From NCBI GenBank assembly GCA_964371585.1, contig CAYJMD010000007.1:1-64000 (forward strand): a stretch of 64,000 nucleotides of DNA, read 5' to 3'. The stretch comes from RGIG5057 sp964371585 (GTDB lineage: Bacteria > Bacillota > Clostridia > TANB77 > CAG-465). The position numbers and the translations under genes are program-made. The notes below the pieces were generated by a model. It had not been told where the DNA came from and did no database searches. It saw only the letters and a program-made list of their open reading frames with translations. Below are positions 52,870 through 61,620 of this stretch, one piece after another. The first letter of the stretch is position 1. Each line of letters starts with the position of its first letter.

Positions 52870-52941
52870 TAAAACATATACAAATATTAAATAGTGTGAT
52901 ATAATGTGTATTAAAGTATTAATATTACAGGAGGATAAATT

Positions 52942-53664
52942 ATGTCATTTTCGTCAGATATAAAAGATGAGATTTTTAGAAAAATAGATAATATTAAAGA
53001 TTGCTGCATATCTGCTGAAGCTTTTGCTGAAAATATTACAACAGCTGAAAATAAAAAAGATATTGATTTAGAATATACAAAGTATTTTAATATAGCCTCT
53101 TTAGACGAGTGTTGTATTAAAAACTTAATAAAAGGAACTTTTCTAAGCAGTGGATATATAACAGACCCTACTACAAAATGTAGACTAGAAGTTATATTCA
53201 AAAATAAATCTTTAGCAGAGTACTATATAAATGTACTTAGTCTGCTTGATATGACGCCAAGACTTAGTAGAAGAACAAAAAGTAAAGTATATGTAGTATA
53301 TTTAACTGAAGCAGATCAAATATCTACATATCTAACAATAATTGAAGCAATAAACGCAACGTTATATTTTGAAAATATAAGAATTGAAAAAGAATTAAAA
53401 AATAATATAAATAGAGTGGTTAACTGCGAAACAGCCAATTTAGGAAAAACAGTAAAAAGTTCTTTAAATCAAATAGATGCTATAGAAAAGATCAAAAAAA
53501 GTGGTAAAATGAGCTTGATGAGTGACAAACTTAAAGCAGTAATAGAAGCTAGAATAGAAAATAAAGATGCCTCTTTAGAAGAGCTTTCTAAAATAATAGG
53601 TATTTCTAAATCTGGAGTTAAACATAGAGTTGATAAAATACTAGAAATAGCAAGTAAACTATAA
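52942..53664 (+). CDS. whiA: WhiA-family DNA-binding protein, shortened
   Basis: WhiA has a LAGLIDADG-like N-terminal part and a C-terminal helix-turn-helix, and affects cell division in Firmicutes. This copy has 240 residues against the usual 300 or so. MSFSSDIKDEIFR and the D-C-C-I-S-A-E-A-F start are present. The text then jumps early to CCIKNLIKGTFLSSGYITDPTTKCRLEV, so about 60 residues of the first LAGLIDADG repeat are missing. RVVNCETANLGKTVKSSLNQIDAI and the C-terminal SLEELSKIIGISKSGVKHRVDKI helix-turn-helix are intact. AGGAGGA lies before the ATG. The usual neighbours (rapZ, yvcK) are absent. Confidence 0.9.
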   Translation: MSFSSDIKDEIFRKIDNIKDCCISAEAFAENITTAENKKDIDLEYTKYFNIASLDECCIKNLIKGTFLSSGYITDPTTKCRLEVIFKNKSLAEYYINVLSLLDMTPRLSRRTKSKVYVVYLTEADQISTYLTIIEAINATLYFENIRIEKELKNNINRVVNCETANLGKTVKSSLNQIDAIEKIKKSGKMSLMSDKLKAVIEARIENKDASLEELSKIIGISKSGVKHRVDKILEIASKL

Positions 53665-53728
53665 ACAATGAAATATAAAAATGTAAAATAAAATTCTAAA
53701 AAACTATAAAAAGAGAAGGAGGAAAAGT

Positions 53729-54394
53729 ATGTTAATTGATGTAAATACACTAAGAAGTTTAAAAGTAGATGAATCAGAAGTTAAATTTAAACTATTAAAA
53801 CAGAACATTGAAAGATTTTTTAGAGATTATATATATTATTTCAATATATATGAAAGAGATGAACTTATAATAGATTCTGGATATTTACCATATCATTATT
53901 TAGATAGTGATGTTCTTATGAAAATAATTGATTTATTTGAAAATGAACTTGGATATATGATTATAATAACTAAGATTACTAATATATATGTTAAAGGTTA
54001 TCAAAAAGATGATTTAATTAATATAAGGTTATTTGATAAAGAAACAGCTACAATAAAAGATTTAGATGATTACTTTAATGTAAGACTATATCAACCAATA
54101 TACTCTTCTGCTCATAACTTTAATAATATACTTGGGGAAAATTTAGAAACTGTATATTTATCATGTGAAAACACAATTAATTTACTTCCTACATCTAAAA
54201 CAAAAGTACTGCTTGAAGAAAGTATAAAAAATACTGATAATATAGTTATAAAAGATGAATTTACTAAAACTAAATTACAGCAAGAAATACTATTTAGAAA
54301 TGTAGATAACTCAAATAATATAGTTAATAATACAAATAATACTAATAATGATAACAACAATACTAATTTAAATGAATCTGGTTTTATATTATAA
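53729..54394 (+). CDS. Unknown protein with asparagine-rich tail
   Basis: I do not recognise this 221-residue soluble protein. About residues 1-130 form an alpha/beta domain (ELIIDSGYLPYHYLDSDVLMKIIDLFENELGYMIIITKITNIYVKGY). About 130-190 is mixed, and the last 30 residues are an N/T-rich run, likely disordered. AGGAGGA lies before the ATG. It sits between whiA and a TIM-barrel gene, 64 bases after the former, probably in the same transcription unit since no terminator is seen. Confidence 0.72.
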   Translation: MLIDVNTLRSLKVDESEVKFKLLKQNIERFFRDYIYYFNIYERDELIIDSGYLPYHYLDSDVLMKIIDLFENELGYMIIITKITNIYVKGYQKDDLINIRLFDKETATIKDLDDYFNVRLYQPIYSSAHNFNNILGENLETVYLSCENTINLLPTSKTKVLLEESIKNTDNIVIKDEFTKTKLQQEILFRNVDNSNNIVNNTNNTNNDNNNTNLNESGFIL

Positions 54395-54456
54395 TTAATT
54401 AAAACAAATACAATAACATATTAATAAACTAATATACTATCTTGGAGGGAATATTT

Positions 54457-55263
54457 ATGATTGATACATATATAGCACTTGATGAAACAGTATTTTTAAT
54501 GTCACCAAGTAAACTTATTGATAATATAAAGAAATTAGATACTAAAGAAAATATAAAAGGAATTGAATTTACTTTAAGTAGATATACAGAAGAAGGAAAG
54601 AAATATATACTAAAATTTGTAGCTTTAGCTAAATTATACAATTTAGGTATTACATTTCATGGAGCTATTTTAGATAGCCCTATAGAGGAACATTTAAAAC
54701 TTCTTGAGCTATATCATAATGTATCAATCCTTACTGGTAAAAAAGTTAATGTTACATATTCTTCTTGTCTTGGTTTTAACTTAAATAAAAGTATTGAAGA
54801 TAGTAAAGAAAAACTAATTATTATAGTGGCTACAGTAATGAGTCATAATTTAAACGTTGAGATTTTAATGGAAAATTCAAGTTACTATAACAAACCTAGT
54901 TTTGAACATATTATAACTAAAATATTACCTCATATAGATAATCTTAAATTATCATACAATATAGGACATGCCTCTTTATCTGGAATAGATACATATACAT
55001 TCCCAGAATATATAAGTAATCAAGATAAAGATAAACTTTTGAATATATATGTACATGATAATGATAATACTTTTACTCATATGCCATTTAATTATGGTAA
55101 TATAGATCTATATGAAGTAAATAACTTTATAAAAGATAATAATTATACTGGAATAGTTACTTTAGATTGTAATATAAATAAACTTACTAATTCTGAATAC
55201 ATAGAAGATAAATTAAAAGCCTATGTTACAGAAGTAAATAAAGTAAAATATATACTAGCATAA
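54457..55263 (+). CDS. Sugar-phosphate isomerase/AP-endonuclease-like TIM-barrel protein
   Basis: The protein, about 268 residues, fits the xylose-isomerase-like TIM-barrel superfamily. It has a G-I-E-F-T-L strand early (where E binds metal), LGITFHGAIL with a histidine, NVEILMENSSYY with a glutamate, L-S-Y-N-I-G-H-A-S and the late IYVHDNDNTFTHMPFNYGNID. These match the family's E/H/E/D-H metal sites. It could act on DNA abasic sites (endonuclease IV type) or sugars; the lack of clear Nfo motifs favours the second. GGAGGG lies before the ATG at 54457; the TTG upstream is inside the RBS. Confidence 0.8.
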   Translation: MIDTYIALDETVFLMSPSKLIDNIKKLDTKENIKGIEFTLSRYTEEGKKYILKFVALAKLYNLGITFHGAILDSPIEEHLKLLELYHNVSILTGKKVNVTYSSCLGFNLNKSIEDSKEKLIIIVATVMSHNLNVEILMENSSYYNKPSFEHIITKILPHIDNLKLSYNIGHASLSGIDTYTFPEYISNQDKDKLLNIYVHDNDNTFTHMPFNYGNIDLYEVNNFIKDNNYTGIVTLDCNINKLTNSEYIEDKLKAYVTEVNKVKYILA

Positions 55264-55277
55264 TATAAGGAGATTAA

Positions 55278-56426
55278 ATGAATAAGGATTTAGGGATATA
55301 TATACATATACCATTTTGTATAAGTAAATGTTACTACTGTGATTTTGTGTCATATGAGAGTAGTAAAGAAGATGTTATAAAAAATTACATAGATAGTTTA
55401 TGTAATGAAGTATTACAAAATTTTGAAATTATATCATCTAGAAATATTTCAAGTATATATATAGGAGGAGGAACCCCATCATATATACCTGCTACATATA
55501 TAAAACAAATACTTGATACTATTAAACTTGTAACTAATATTACAGATAATACTTCTATAACAATTGAGGTTAATCCTAAAACAATTACTAAAGAGAAAGT
55601 TCAGATATATAAAGAGTGTAATATAAATAGAATAAGTATAGGACTTCAATCTACACATGATGAAGTACTTATAGCTAGTGGAAGAAAACATACGTTTGAA
55701 GATTTTAAAACTACAATTAAATTATTTAAAGAGGCTGGATTTAGTAATATAAGTGCAGATATTATATACCCACTTCCAAAACTTACTCTTCCTAAATTTA
55801 CTGAAAGTTTAAACACTATTTGTAACATGGATGAGATTAAACATATCTCAGTATATAATCTTGAAGTACATGAAAATACTAAACTTGATTTTCTTCTTAA
55901 AGAAGGATTTGCTACTTTAGTAGATGAAGATGAAGAATATGAAATGAAAGAAGCTTTAGATAGCATTTTAACAAGTAATAATTTTAATAGATATGAAATA
56001 TCTAACTACTCTAAAAAAGGTTATGAATCAAAACATAATTTACTATACTGGAATCAAGGTGAATATCTAGGATTTGGAATAAACAGTTCTTCTTTTGTAA
56101 ACTCTACTAGATATACTAATATAGCAGATATAGATAAATATATGAGTATCTATTTAAATAACCTTAATGAAGAGAGTATAAGCCAGATAAATGAACTATC
56201 AGATGAAGAGTTAATGAAAGAATATGTTATACTTAAACTTAGACTTCAAAATGGAGTAAATAAAGAGGAATTTAAGTATAAATTTAAATTAGATATAACT
56301 AAAGTATTTAAAGAGGCTATAGACTTAAATATAAGAAAAGAATTGCTTATTAACGATTCAAATAATATCTACCTAACTTCTAAAGGATTAGAAGTTGCAA
56401 ATATAGTTTGGGAAAGTTTTATATAA
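55278..56426 (+). CDS. hemW: Radical SAM heme chaperone HemW
   Basis: HemW resembles oxygen-independent coproporphyrinogen oxidase but is thought to deliver heme to respiratory proteins. The 382-residue protein has the radical-SAM motif CISKCYYCDF (C-x3-C-x2-C, near residues 14-21; the extra residues of true HemN are missing), SIYIGGGTPSYI, ISIGLQSTHDEVL, and the C-terminal HemN-like domain starting near NLLYWNQGEYLGFGINSSSF. It follows the TIM-barrel gene by 14 bases. No heme synthesis genes are nearby. Confidence 0.93.
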   Translation: MNKDLGIYIHIPFCISKCYYCDFVSYESSKEDVIKNYIDSLCNEVLQNFEIISSRNISSIYIGGGTPSYIPATYIKQILDTIKLVTNITDNTSITIEVNPKTITKEKVQIYKECNINRISIGLQSTHDEVLIASGRKHTFEDFKTTIKLFKEAGFSNISADIIYPLPKLTLPKFTESLNTICNMDEIKHISVYNLEVHENTKLDFLLKEGFATLVDEDEEYEMKEALDSILTSNNFNRYEISNYSKKGYESKHNLLYWNQGEYLGFGINSSSFVNSTRYTNIADIDKYMSIYLNNLNEESISQINELSDEELMKEYVILKLRLQNGVNKEEFKYKFKLDITKVFKEAIDLNIRKELLINDSNNIYLTSKGLEVANIVWESFI

Positions 56427-56435
56427 ATTAAATAA

Positions 56436-56475
56436 AAATTACATCTATAAAGTTACTATATAGGTGTAATTTTTC
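56436..56475 (+). terminator. Terminator after hemW
   Basis: A stem of about 14 bp with one G-T pair (AAATTACATCTATA / TATAGGTGTAATTT) is followed by TTTT. Confidence 0.85.
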
Positions 56476-56541
56476 TTTAATTACTTTTAAACACATAGCA
56501 TTTATGATACAATATAAAAAGTAGCGCAAAGGAGAATATAA

Positions 56542-59409
56542 ATGGAAAAATTTTTAATAATAGATGGTAATAGTATAATGAACAGAGCTTTTTATGGACT
56601 TTCTCCTAGAACGTCTATGATGGCTAGTGGAATTCATACAAATGCATTATTTGGTTTCTTAAATATATATTGGATGATAGAAAACATGATAAATCCAGAT
56701 TATACAGTAGTAACATTTGATGTACATGCCAAAACTTTCAGACATAAGATGTATGATGAATATAAAGGTACTAGAAAATCTATGCCGGATGAACTAAGAC
56801 CTCAAATGGTTATTATAAAAGACATACTTAGAGCTTTAAACATTCCTATCATAGAAAAGGAAGGATTTGAAGCAGACGATATTTTAGGTACTGTAGCTAA
56901 AATAAATGAAAAAAATAATATTTTTACATATATATTAACAGGAGATAAAGATTCATTTCAGCTTATCTCAGATAAAACTTCTATAGTAATACCTACAACA
57001 AGAATGGGTAAAACAGAGTATACAACATATACTCCTGAGTTACTTAAAGAAAAATTTAATATAGACCCATATCAAGTAGTAGATGTTAAGTCACTAATGG
57101 GAGATTCTAGTGATAATATACCAGGTGTTAAAGGTATTGGTGAAAAAACAGCATATACCCTTATAAACAAATATACAACACTAGATAATATATATACTAA
57201 TATAGATTCTTTAGATGCAAGTGCTAAAATTATAGAAAAGCTTAAAGTAGATAAAGAAAATGCATACTTAAGCTATACTTTAGCTAAGATTGATACTACA
57301 GTAGATATTGATCTTGATTATGATAAGTCAAAATTATCTGATCCTAATACAAAAGATCTATATACATTATTTAAAAGACTTAAGTTTAATAAATTTATTG
57401 AAAAATTTGATCTTGCCTCTTTAGAAATAGATGATATAAATGAAGAATTACTAAATGCAGAAGTATATAATAATATGGATACTACTAATATATCTAATGA
57501 AAAAACAGAAGATGAAATTAAACTTGAAAATATACTTACTAAGTATAATCAATTTAAAACGAAAAATAAGGATGTTTGTTATGTAGATGATGTACAAGTG
57601 TTAAATAATCTTTTAAACACTGTAAATGTATCATATTGCTTGAATATACATGATAGAAAACATTATATTAATAACTTAAAAGATATTTCTTCTAGCTTTT
57701 TAGCATTTACTTATGAAAGTATAGATAAGATATATGTAATTAAGCTTGATAGTTTAATAGATATTCTTTCAAATAGTAATGATAGATATAGTAATATTTC
57801 TGATATGTTAGAATATAAATTATTAGAAACATTTACTAGTAGTAATGTAGTAAAGCTTGGAATGAATATTAAACAGGATTTAAGATTGTTTTTTGATATT
57901 GGTATGTCAAATATAATAAACTTTAAATTTGACCCTATTATAGCTAAGCATTTACTTGATTCAAACATAAGTAATCATACTATAACTACACTTCTTCAAG
58001 ATGAACTAAATATACTGTTAGATAATAACTTAAATATAAAAACTCAAGTATCTATGTTTGATGAGGTAATAGATGAAGAAGTTAAGTATATTACAGATAA
58101 TGAACAAGACATTATAAATATATACATCAACTCTATATACCCACTATATGAAATTCTAGAAGCTAAGTTAAAGGTTCAAAATATGGATATATTATTTAAT
58201 ACTATTGAAATGCCACTTGCTGAAACTTTAGCTAGTATGGAGTCAGTAGGTATGTATATTGATATAGATAAGTTAAATGAGTTTGATATTATGCTTAAAG
58301 AATCTATATTTAGTTTAGAACAAGATATATATACTTTAGCTAAAGAAGAGTTTAATATAAATTCACCTAAGCAGCTTGGAGATATATTATTTAGTGAAGA
58401 TAAGCTAGCTCTTCCAACTTCTAAGAAAACTAAAACAGGATATTCAACAAATAAAGAAGTTTTAGAAGCTTTAGAAGATAAACATGAGATAATACCAAAA
58501 CTACTAGAATATAGAACTTTAGCTAAGCTTAAATCTACATATGTAGATGGACTTAGAGATAAGATAGAATCAGATGGTAAAATACATACTACATTTATGC
58601 AGACTGTAACTTCTACAGGAAGACTATCTAGCACTGAACCTAATCTTCAGAATATTCCAATAAGGTTAGAGCTTGGTCGTAAAATAAGAACTTTCTTTAC
58701 CGCTTCGTCTAATAATACTATATTACTCGATAGTGACTATAGTCAAATAGAACTTAGAGTTCTTGCACATATGGCAAACGATAGTAGTATGATTAATGCT
58801 TTTTTAAGTAATGAAGATATTCATAAGGTAACAGCTTCACAAGTGTTTGATAAACCTTTAGATGAAGTAACATCAGATTTAAGATCTAAAGCTAAAGCAG
58901 TTAACTTTGGTATTGTATATGGTATAAGTTCATTTGGACTTGCTAAAAATATTAATGTTTCTGCTAAAGAGGCTAAAGAATATATAGATAGCTACTTAAC
59001 TAAATATATAAGCATTAAAGAATTTATGGATATTGTAGTAAAAGATGCTACAAAAGATGGTTATGTTACAACTATATATAATAGACGTAGATATATTCCT
59101 GAGCTTTCAAATTCCAATAAAATGATACAAAACTTAGGAAAACGTCTTGCTATGAATACGCCTGTACAAGGAAGTGCTGCTGATATTATAAAGATAGCAA
59201 TGAACAATATTTATTTTAAATTAAAAACATTAAAACTCAAATCTAAACTAATTATGCAAGTACATGATGAACTTATCATAGAATGTCATAATGATGAAAT
59301 AGATTTAGTTAAAAATATATTAAAAGAAGAAATGGAAAATGCATCTATTTTAAAAGTTCCTCTTATTGCTGATGTTAATAAAGGATTTACATGGTATGAT
59401 GCTAAATAG
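56542..59409 (+). CDS. polA: DNA polymerase I
   Basis: Pol I fills gaps in repair and removes primers. The 955-residue protein has the 5'-3' exonuclease (LIIDGNSIMNRAFYG at the start, DYTVVTFDVHAKTFRH, EADDILGTVA, TGDKDSFQL, SSDNIPGVKGIGEKTA). A central 3'-5' exonuclease-like domain follows, where the D-x-E motif is missing, so proofreading is probably lost as in many Firmicutes. The polymerase motifs are A DYSQIELRVLAHM (near 731), B RSKAKAVNFGIVYGIS (near 780) and C QVHDELI (near 906). It carries several copies of an over-represented 9-mer. AAAGGAG lies before the ATG. Confidence 0.97.
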   Translation: MEKFLIIDGNSIMNRAFYGLSPRTSMMASGIHTNALFGFLNIYWMIENMINPDYTVVTFDVHAKTFRHKMYDEYKGTRKSMPDELRPQMVIIKDILRALNIPIIEKEGFEADDILGTVAKINEKNNIFTYILTGDKDSFQLISDKTSIVIPTTRMGKTEYTTYTPELLKEKFNIDPYQVVDVKSLMGDSSDNIPGVKGIGEKTAYTLINKYTTLDNIYTNIDSLDASAKIIEKLKVDKENAYLSYTLAKIDTTVDIDLDYDKSKLSDPNTKDLYTLFKRLKFNKFIEKFDLASLEIDDINEELLNAEVYNNMDTTNISNEKTEDEIKLENILTKYNQFKTKNKDVCYVDDVQVLNNLLNTVNVSYCLNIHDRKHYINNLKDISSSFLAFTYESIDKIYVIKLDSLIDILSNSNDRYSNISDMLEYKLLETFTSSNVVKLGMNIKQDLRLFFDIGMSNIINFKFDPIIAKHLLDSNISNHTITTLLQDELNILLDNNLNIKTQVSMFDEVIDEEVKYITDNEQDIINIYINSIYPLYEILEAKLKVQNMDILFNTIEMPLAETLASMESVGMYIDIDKLNEFDIMLKESIFSLEQDIYTLAKEEFNINSPKQLGDILFSEDKLALPTSKKTKTGYSTNKEVLEALEDKHEIIPKLLEYRTLAKLKSTYVDGLRDKIESDGKIHTTFMQTVTSTGRLSSTEPNLQNIPIRLELGRKIRTFFTASSNNTILLDSDYSQIELRVLAHMANDSSMINAFLSNEDIHKVTASQVFDKPLDEVTSDLRSKAKAVNFGIVYGISSFGLAKNINVSAKEAKEYIDSYLTKYISIKEFMDIVVKDATKDGYVTTIYNRRRYIPELSNSNKMIQNLGKRLAMNTPVQGSAADIIKIAMNNIYFKLKTLKLKSKLIMQVHDELIIECHNDEIDLVKNILKEEMENASILKVPLIADVNKGFTWYDAK

Positions 59410-59458
59410 TATAAATAATGTTATATAAATATTAGTTTGTTGTAAGGAGATGATTAAT

Positions 59459-60040
59459 GTGAAAGATATTACGCGTAAAAACATAAGACGTGTTTTACTG
59501 TATGCTTGTATATTAATTACAATTATTTTAAGTATTATCTTAGTTTTTAAGACATTTATATATAAGGATCTATATATAGATGAAATTAATTTGATTATTA
59601 ATGAAATGGAGTATGAAAGTATAGATCCATACCTTATACTTGCAATTATTAAAACAGAGAGTAATTTTAATGTAAATGCTACTAGTCCTAAAGAGGCAAA
59701 AGGACTTATGCAAGTACTTGATAACACTTACAAAGATATTGAACATTTGTTTGGTAATGATAAATCTTTAACTAACGATATTAATTTATACGATCCATAT
59801 ATTAATTTAAGTATTGGTATATCATATTTTAATCTGCTACTTGATAGATACGATTCAAATATATACTTAGCTATAATAGCATATAATGCTGGACTTGGAA
59901 ATGTAAATGAATGGTTAGATAAAGAAATAATATCAGATAATTTAGATGATAGCATTAATAATAACATTCCTTATGGAGAAACTAAGAGATATTTAGAAAA
60001 AGTTATAACTACATATAATATTTATACATTATTATATTAA
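59459..60040 (+). CDS. Lytic transglycosylase (SLT domain), membrane anchored
   Basis: The protein cleaves peptidoglycan glycan strands. An N-terminal anchor helix (about residues 11-30) is followed by an SLT domain of about 150 residues: DPYLILAIIKTESNFNVNATSPKEAKGLMQVLDNTY, where E in K-T-E-S is the catalytic acid, then ISYFNLLLDRYDSNIYLAIIAYNAGLGNVNEWL and PYGETKRYLEKVI. Length about 193 residues. AAGGAG at 59444-59449 abuts an ATG at 59450, while the GTG at 59459 is nine bases away, so I use GTG. It lies about 50 bases behind polA. Confidence 0.9.
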   Translation: MKDITRKNIRRVLLYACILITIILSIILVFKTFIYKDLYIDEINLIINEMEYESIDPYLILAIIKTESNFNVNATSPKEAKGLMQVLDNTYKDIEHLFGNDKSLTNDINLYDPYINLSIGISYFNLLLDRYDSNIYLAIIAYNAGLGNVNEWLDKEIISDNLDDSINNNIPYGETKRYLEKVITTYNIYTLLY

Positions 60041-60043
60041 AAC

Positions 60044-60076
60044 AAAGCTCTGCTTATATATAAGTGGGGCTTTTTA
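60044..60076 (+). terminator. Terminator
   Basis: An 11-bp stem with G-T pairs (AGCTCTGCTTA / TAAGTGGGGCT) is followed by TTTT. Confidence 0.8.
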
Positions 60077-60138
60077 TTGACATTATAATCTTAAAGTAGT
60101 ATAATTGCATAACAATAAATATGAAGGGAGAATATTTT

Positions 60139-60621
60139 ATGGATAATTCCAAAGAAATAAAAAAAGACTTATTAATTATTATTGTAGGTTTATTAATTTT
60201 AAATTTTATGCTATTTATGAGGCTCAAATCTGATATAAAGGATTTTACTCCTCTTATTACTTCAACTAGTGTATTTATATCTAATTATAATTTTACATAT
60301 GATAATGAAAACATAAATATAATTACAAATAATGAATGTAGTGTGAAATTTAAACATGGAACAAATGAAGTTGAAACATTAAGATTTTATATAGATATAA
60401 ATAGTAATAAAACTAAGTATTTAGCCTCTTTAAACGTTGTTTCAAATATAGATAATGATAACTATGTAACATATAATCTAAATGATGTAGATGTAACAGT
60501 ATCACCAAATCTTAATTTTGAAATATCTGTAACTAAAGATAATTCTCTGCAAAGATACGAAGTAAATTTAATATTTCCTTATAAAATGGAAGATAAGCTC
60601 TCATATTTAAAAATAAACTAG
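60139..60621 (+). CDS. Unknown membrane-anchored protein
   Basis: I do not recognise this protein of about 160 residues. One N-terminal helix (DLLIIIVGLLILNFMLFM, about residues 9-27) anchors it, and the rest is predicted to be a beta-rich extracellular domain, dense in N, D and T. GAAGGGAG lies before the ATG at 60139; an ATG 18 bases upstream precedes that site. It is a single-gene unit between two terminators, beside a murein hydrolase. Confidence 0.7.
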   Translation: MDNSKEIKKDLLIIIVGLLILNFMLFMRLKSDIKDFTPLITSTSVFISNYNFTYDNENINIITNNECSVKFKHGTNEVETLRFYIDINSNKTKYLASLNVVSNIDNDNYVTYNLNDVDVTVSPNLNFEISVTKDNSLQRYEVNLIFPYKMEDKLSYLKIN

Positions 60622-60645
60622 GTCATAATAGGCCTAGTTTTCTTT
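60615..60645 (+). terminator. Terminator
   Basis: An 8-bp stem (AAACTAGG / CCTAGTTT) is followed by TTCTTT. It overlaps the stop codon of the preceding gene. Confidence 0.7.
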
Positions 60646-60655
60646 AATATAAATA

Positions 60656-60684
60656 TTGACTTAAACATATATAAATAGTATAAT
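60656..60684 (+). promoter_or_regulatory. Sigma-A promoter for yebC
   Basis: TTGACT (60656-60661), a 17-base spacer and TATAAT (60679-60684). Confidence 0.85.
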
Positions 60685-60716
60685 TATATATGTAAAATTA
60701 AAGGAGAGATAAATTT

Positions 60717-61442
60717 ATGAGTGGACATAGTAAATGGGCAAATATAAAAAGAAGAAAAGAATCAACAGATGCAAAGAAAGCTAATATATTTTCAAAACTA
60801 GGAAAAGAAATCACTGTAGCTGTACGTGATGGTGGAGGACCTGATTTAAACGTTAATCGTAAATTAAAAGATATCGTAGCTAAAGCTAAATCAAATAACA
60901 TGCCAAATGATAATATTCAAAGATGTATACAAAAAGCATCTGGCGAATCTACAGCTACTAATTATGATCAAATGTCATATGAAGGATTTGGACCTTTTGG
61001 AACAGCTATAATAGTAGATATAATGACAGATAATAAAAATAGAGCAGCAGCAGATGTACGTTCTATCTTTTCAAAAGCTGGAGGTACAATGGGGCAAACT
61101 GGAAGTGTATCATACATGTTTGAAACAAAAGGTATCATAATAATAGAAAAAAATTCTGAAATAGATGAAGATGAACTTATGATGGAAGCTTTAGATAATG
61201 GAGCAGATGATGTTGTAGTAGATAATGATGAATTTATAGAAATCATTTCAACAGTAGATAACTTCAACACTATAAAAGAATATTTAGAAGAAAAAGGATA
61301 TACTTTAGTAGAAGCTGAAATTAAAAAAGTGGCTAATATTAAAAAAGAATTAAACTCTGAAGAAGAAGCTAAGTTTGAACAATTTTTAGATAAACTAGAT
61401 GATTGTGATGACGTACAAAGTGTATGGCATAACGCAAATTAG
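60717..61442 (+). CDS. yebC: YebC/TACO1-family regulator
   Basis: YebC-type proteins bind DNA as regulators in some bacteria and help ribosomes through proline-rich stretches in others. The 241-residue protein has the conserved start MSGHSKWANIKRRK, GGGPDLNVNRKLKDIVAKAKSNNMPNDNIQRCIQKA, YEGFGPFGTAIIVDIMTDNKNRAAADVRSIFSKAGGTMGQTGSVSYMF and the final D-C-D-D-V-Q-S-V-W-H-N. The length is normal. AAGGAGAG lies before the ATG. The gene is monocistronic. Its usual ruvABC neighbours are missing. Confidence 0.96.
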   Translation: MSGHSKWANIKRRKESTDAKKANIFSKLGKEITVAVRDGGGPDLNVNRKLKDIVAKAKSNNMPNDNIQRCIQKASGESTATNYDQMSYEGFGPFGTAIIVDIMTDNKNRAAADVRSIFSKAGGTMGQTGSVSYMFETKGIIIIEKNSEIDEDELMMEALDNGADDVVVDNDEFIEIISTVDNFNTIKEYLEEKGYTLVEAEIKKVANIKKELNSEEEAKFEQFLDKLDDCDDVQSVWHNAN

Positions 61443-61465
61443 TACTAGTATTAATATTTTACTGT

Positions 61466-61504
61466 AAATATCTACTAGTTAAATAGCTAGTGGATATTTT
61501 TATA
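61466..61504 (+). terminator. Terminator after yebC
   Basis: A 13-bp stem with one G-T pair (AAATATCTACTAG / CTAGTGGATATTT) is followed by TTTT. Confidence 0.85.
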
Positions 61505-61542
61505 TAATTTACATAATATTTTAATAAAAGTGTAAAAAAACG

Positions 61543-61571
61543 TTGACAAGTATTCTAAAGTATGGTATAAT
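61543..61571 (+). promoter_or_regulatory. Consensus sigma-A promoter
   Basis: TTGACA (61543-61548), a 17-base spacer and TATAAT (61566-61571): a perfect match to both hexamers. Confidence 0.9.
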
Positions 61572-61620
61572 TAATTTACGGGTTAAGGTTATTATCTAAA
61601 TAATCGGAAGGGGTTAAAAT

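Larger units (their letters stand above)
49609..60432. repeat. Cluster of the 9-mer TAAAGAGGC / GCCTCTTTA
   Basis: Twelve exact copies lie in this interval. TAAAGAGGC starts at 52656, 55737, 56309, 58965 and 59689. GCCTCTTTA starts at 49609, 51335, 53095, 53569, 54970, 57415 and 60424. Five more, all TAAAGAGGC on the plus strand, occur earlier at 3801, 10816, 14461, 28579 and 33730. All 17 are inside genes, and in each the next base is A or T. Confidence 0.75.

Noticed and set aside
53729..54394. A defence or toxin role for the unknown gene beside whiA
   Set aside because: There is no toxin fold, antitoxin partner or defence neighbour; the context is housekeeping.
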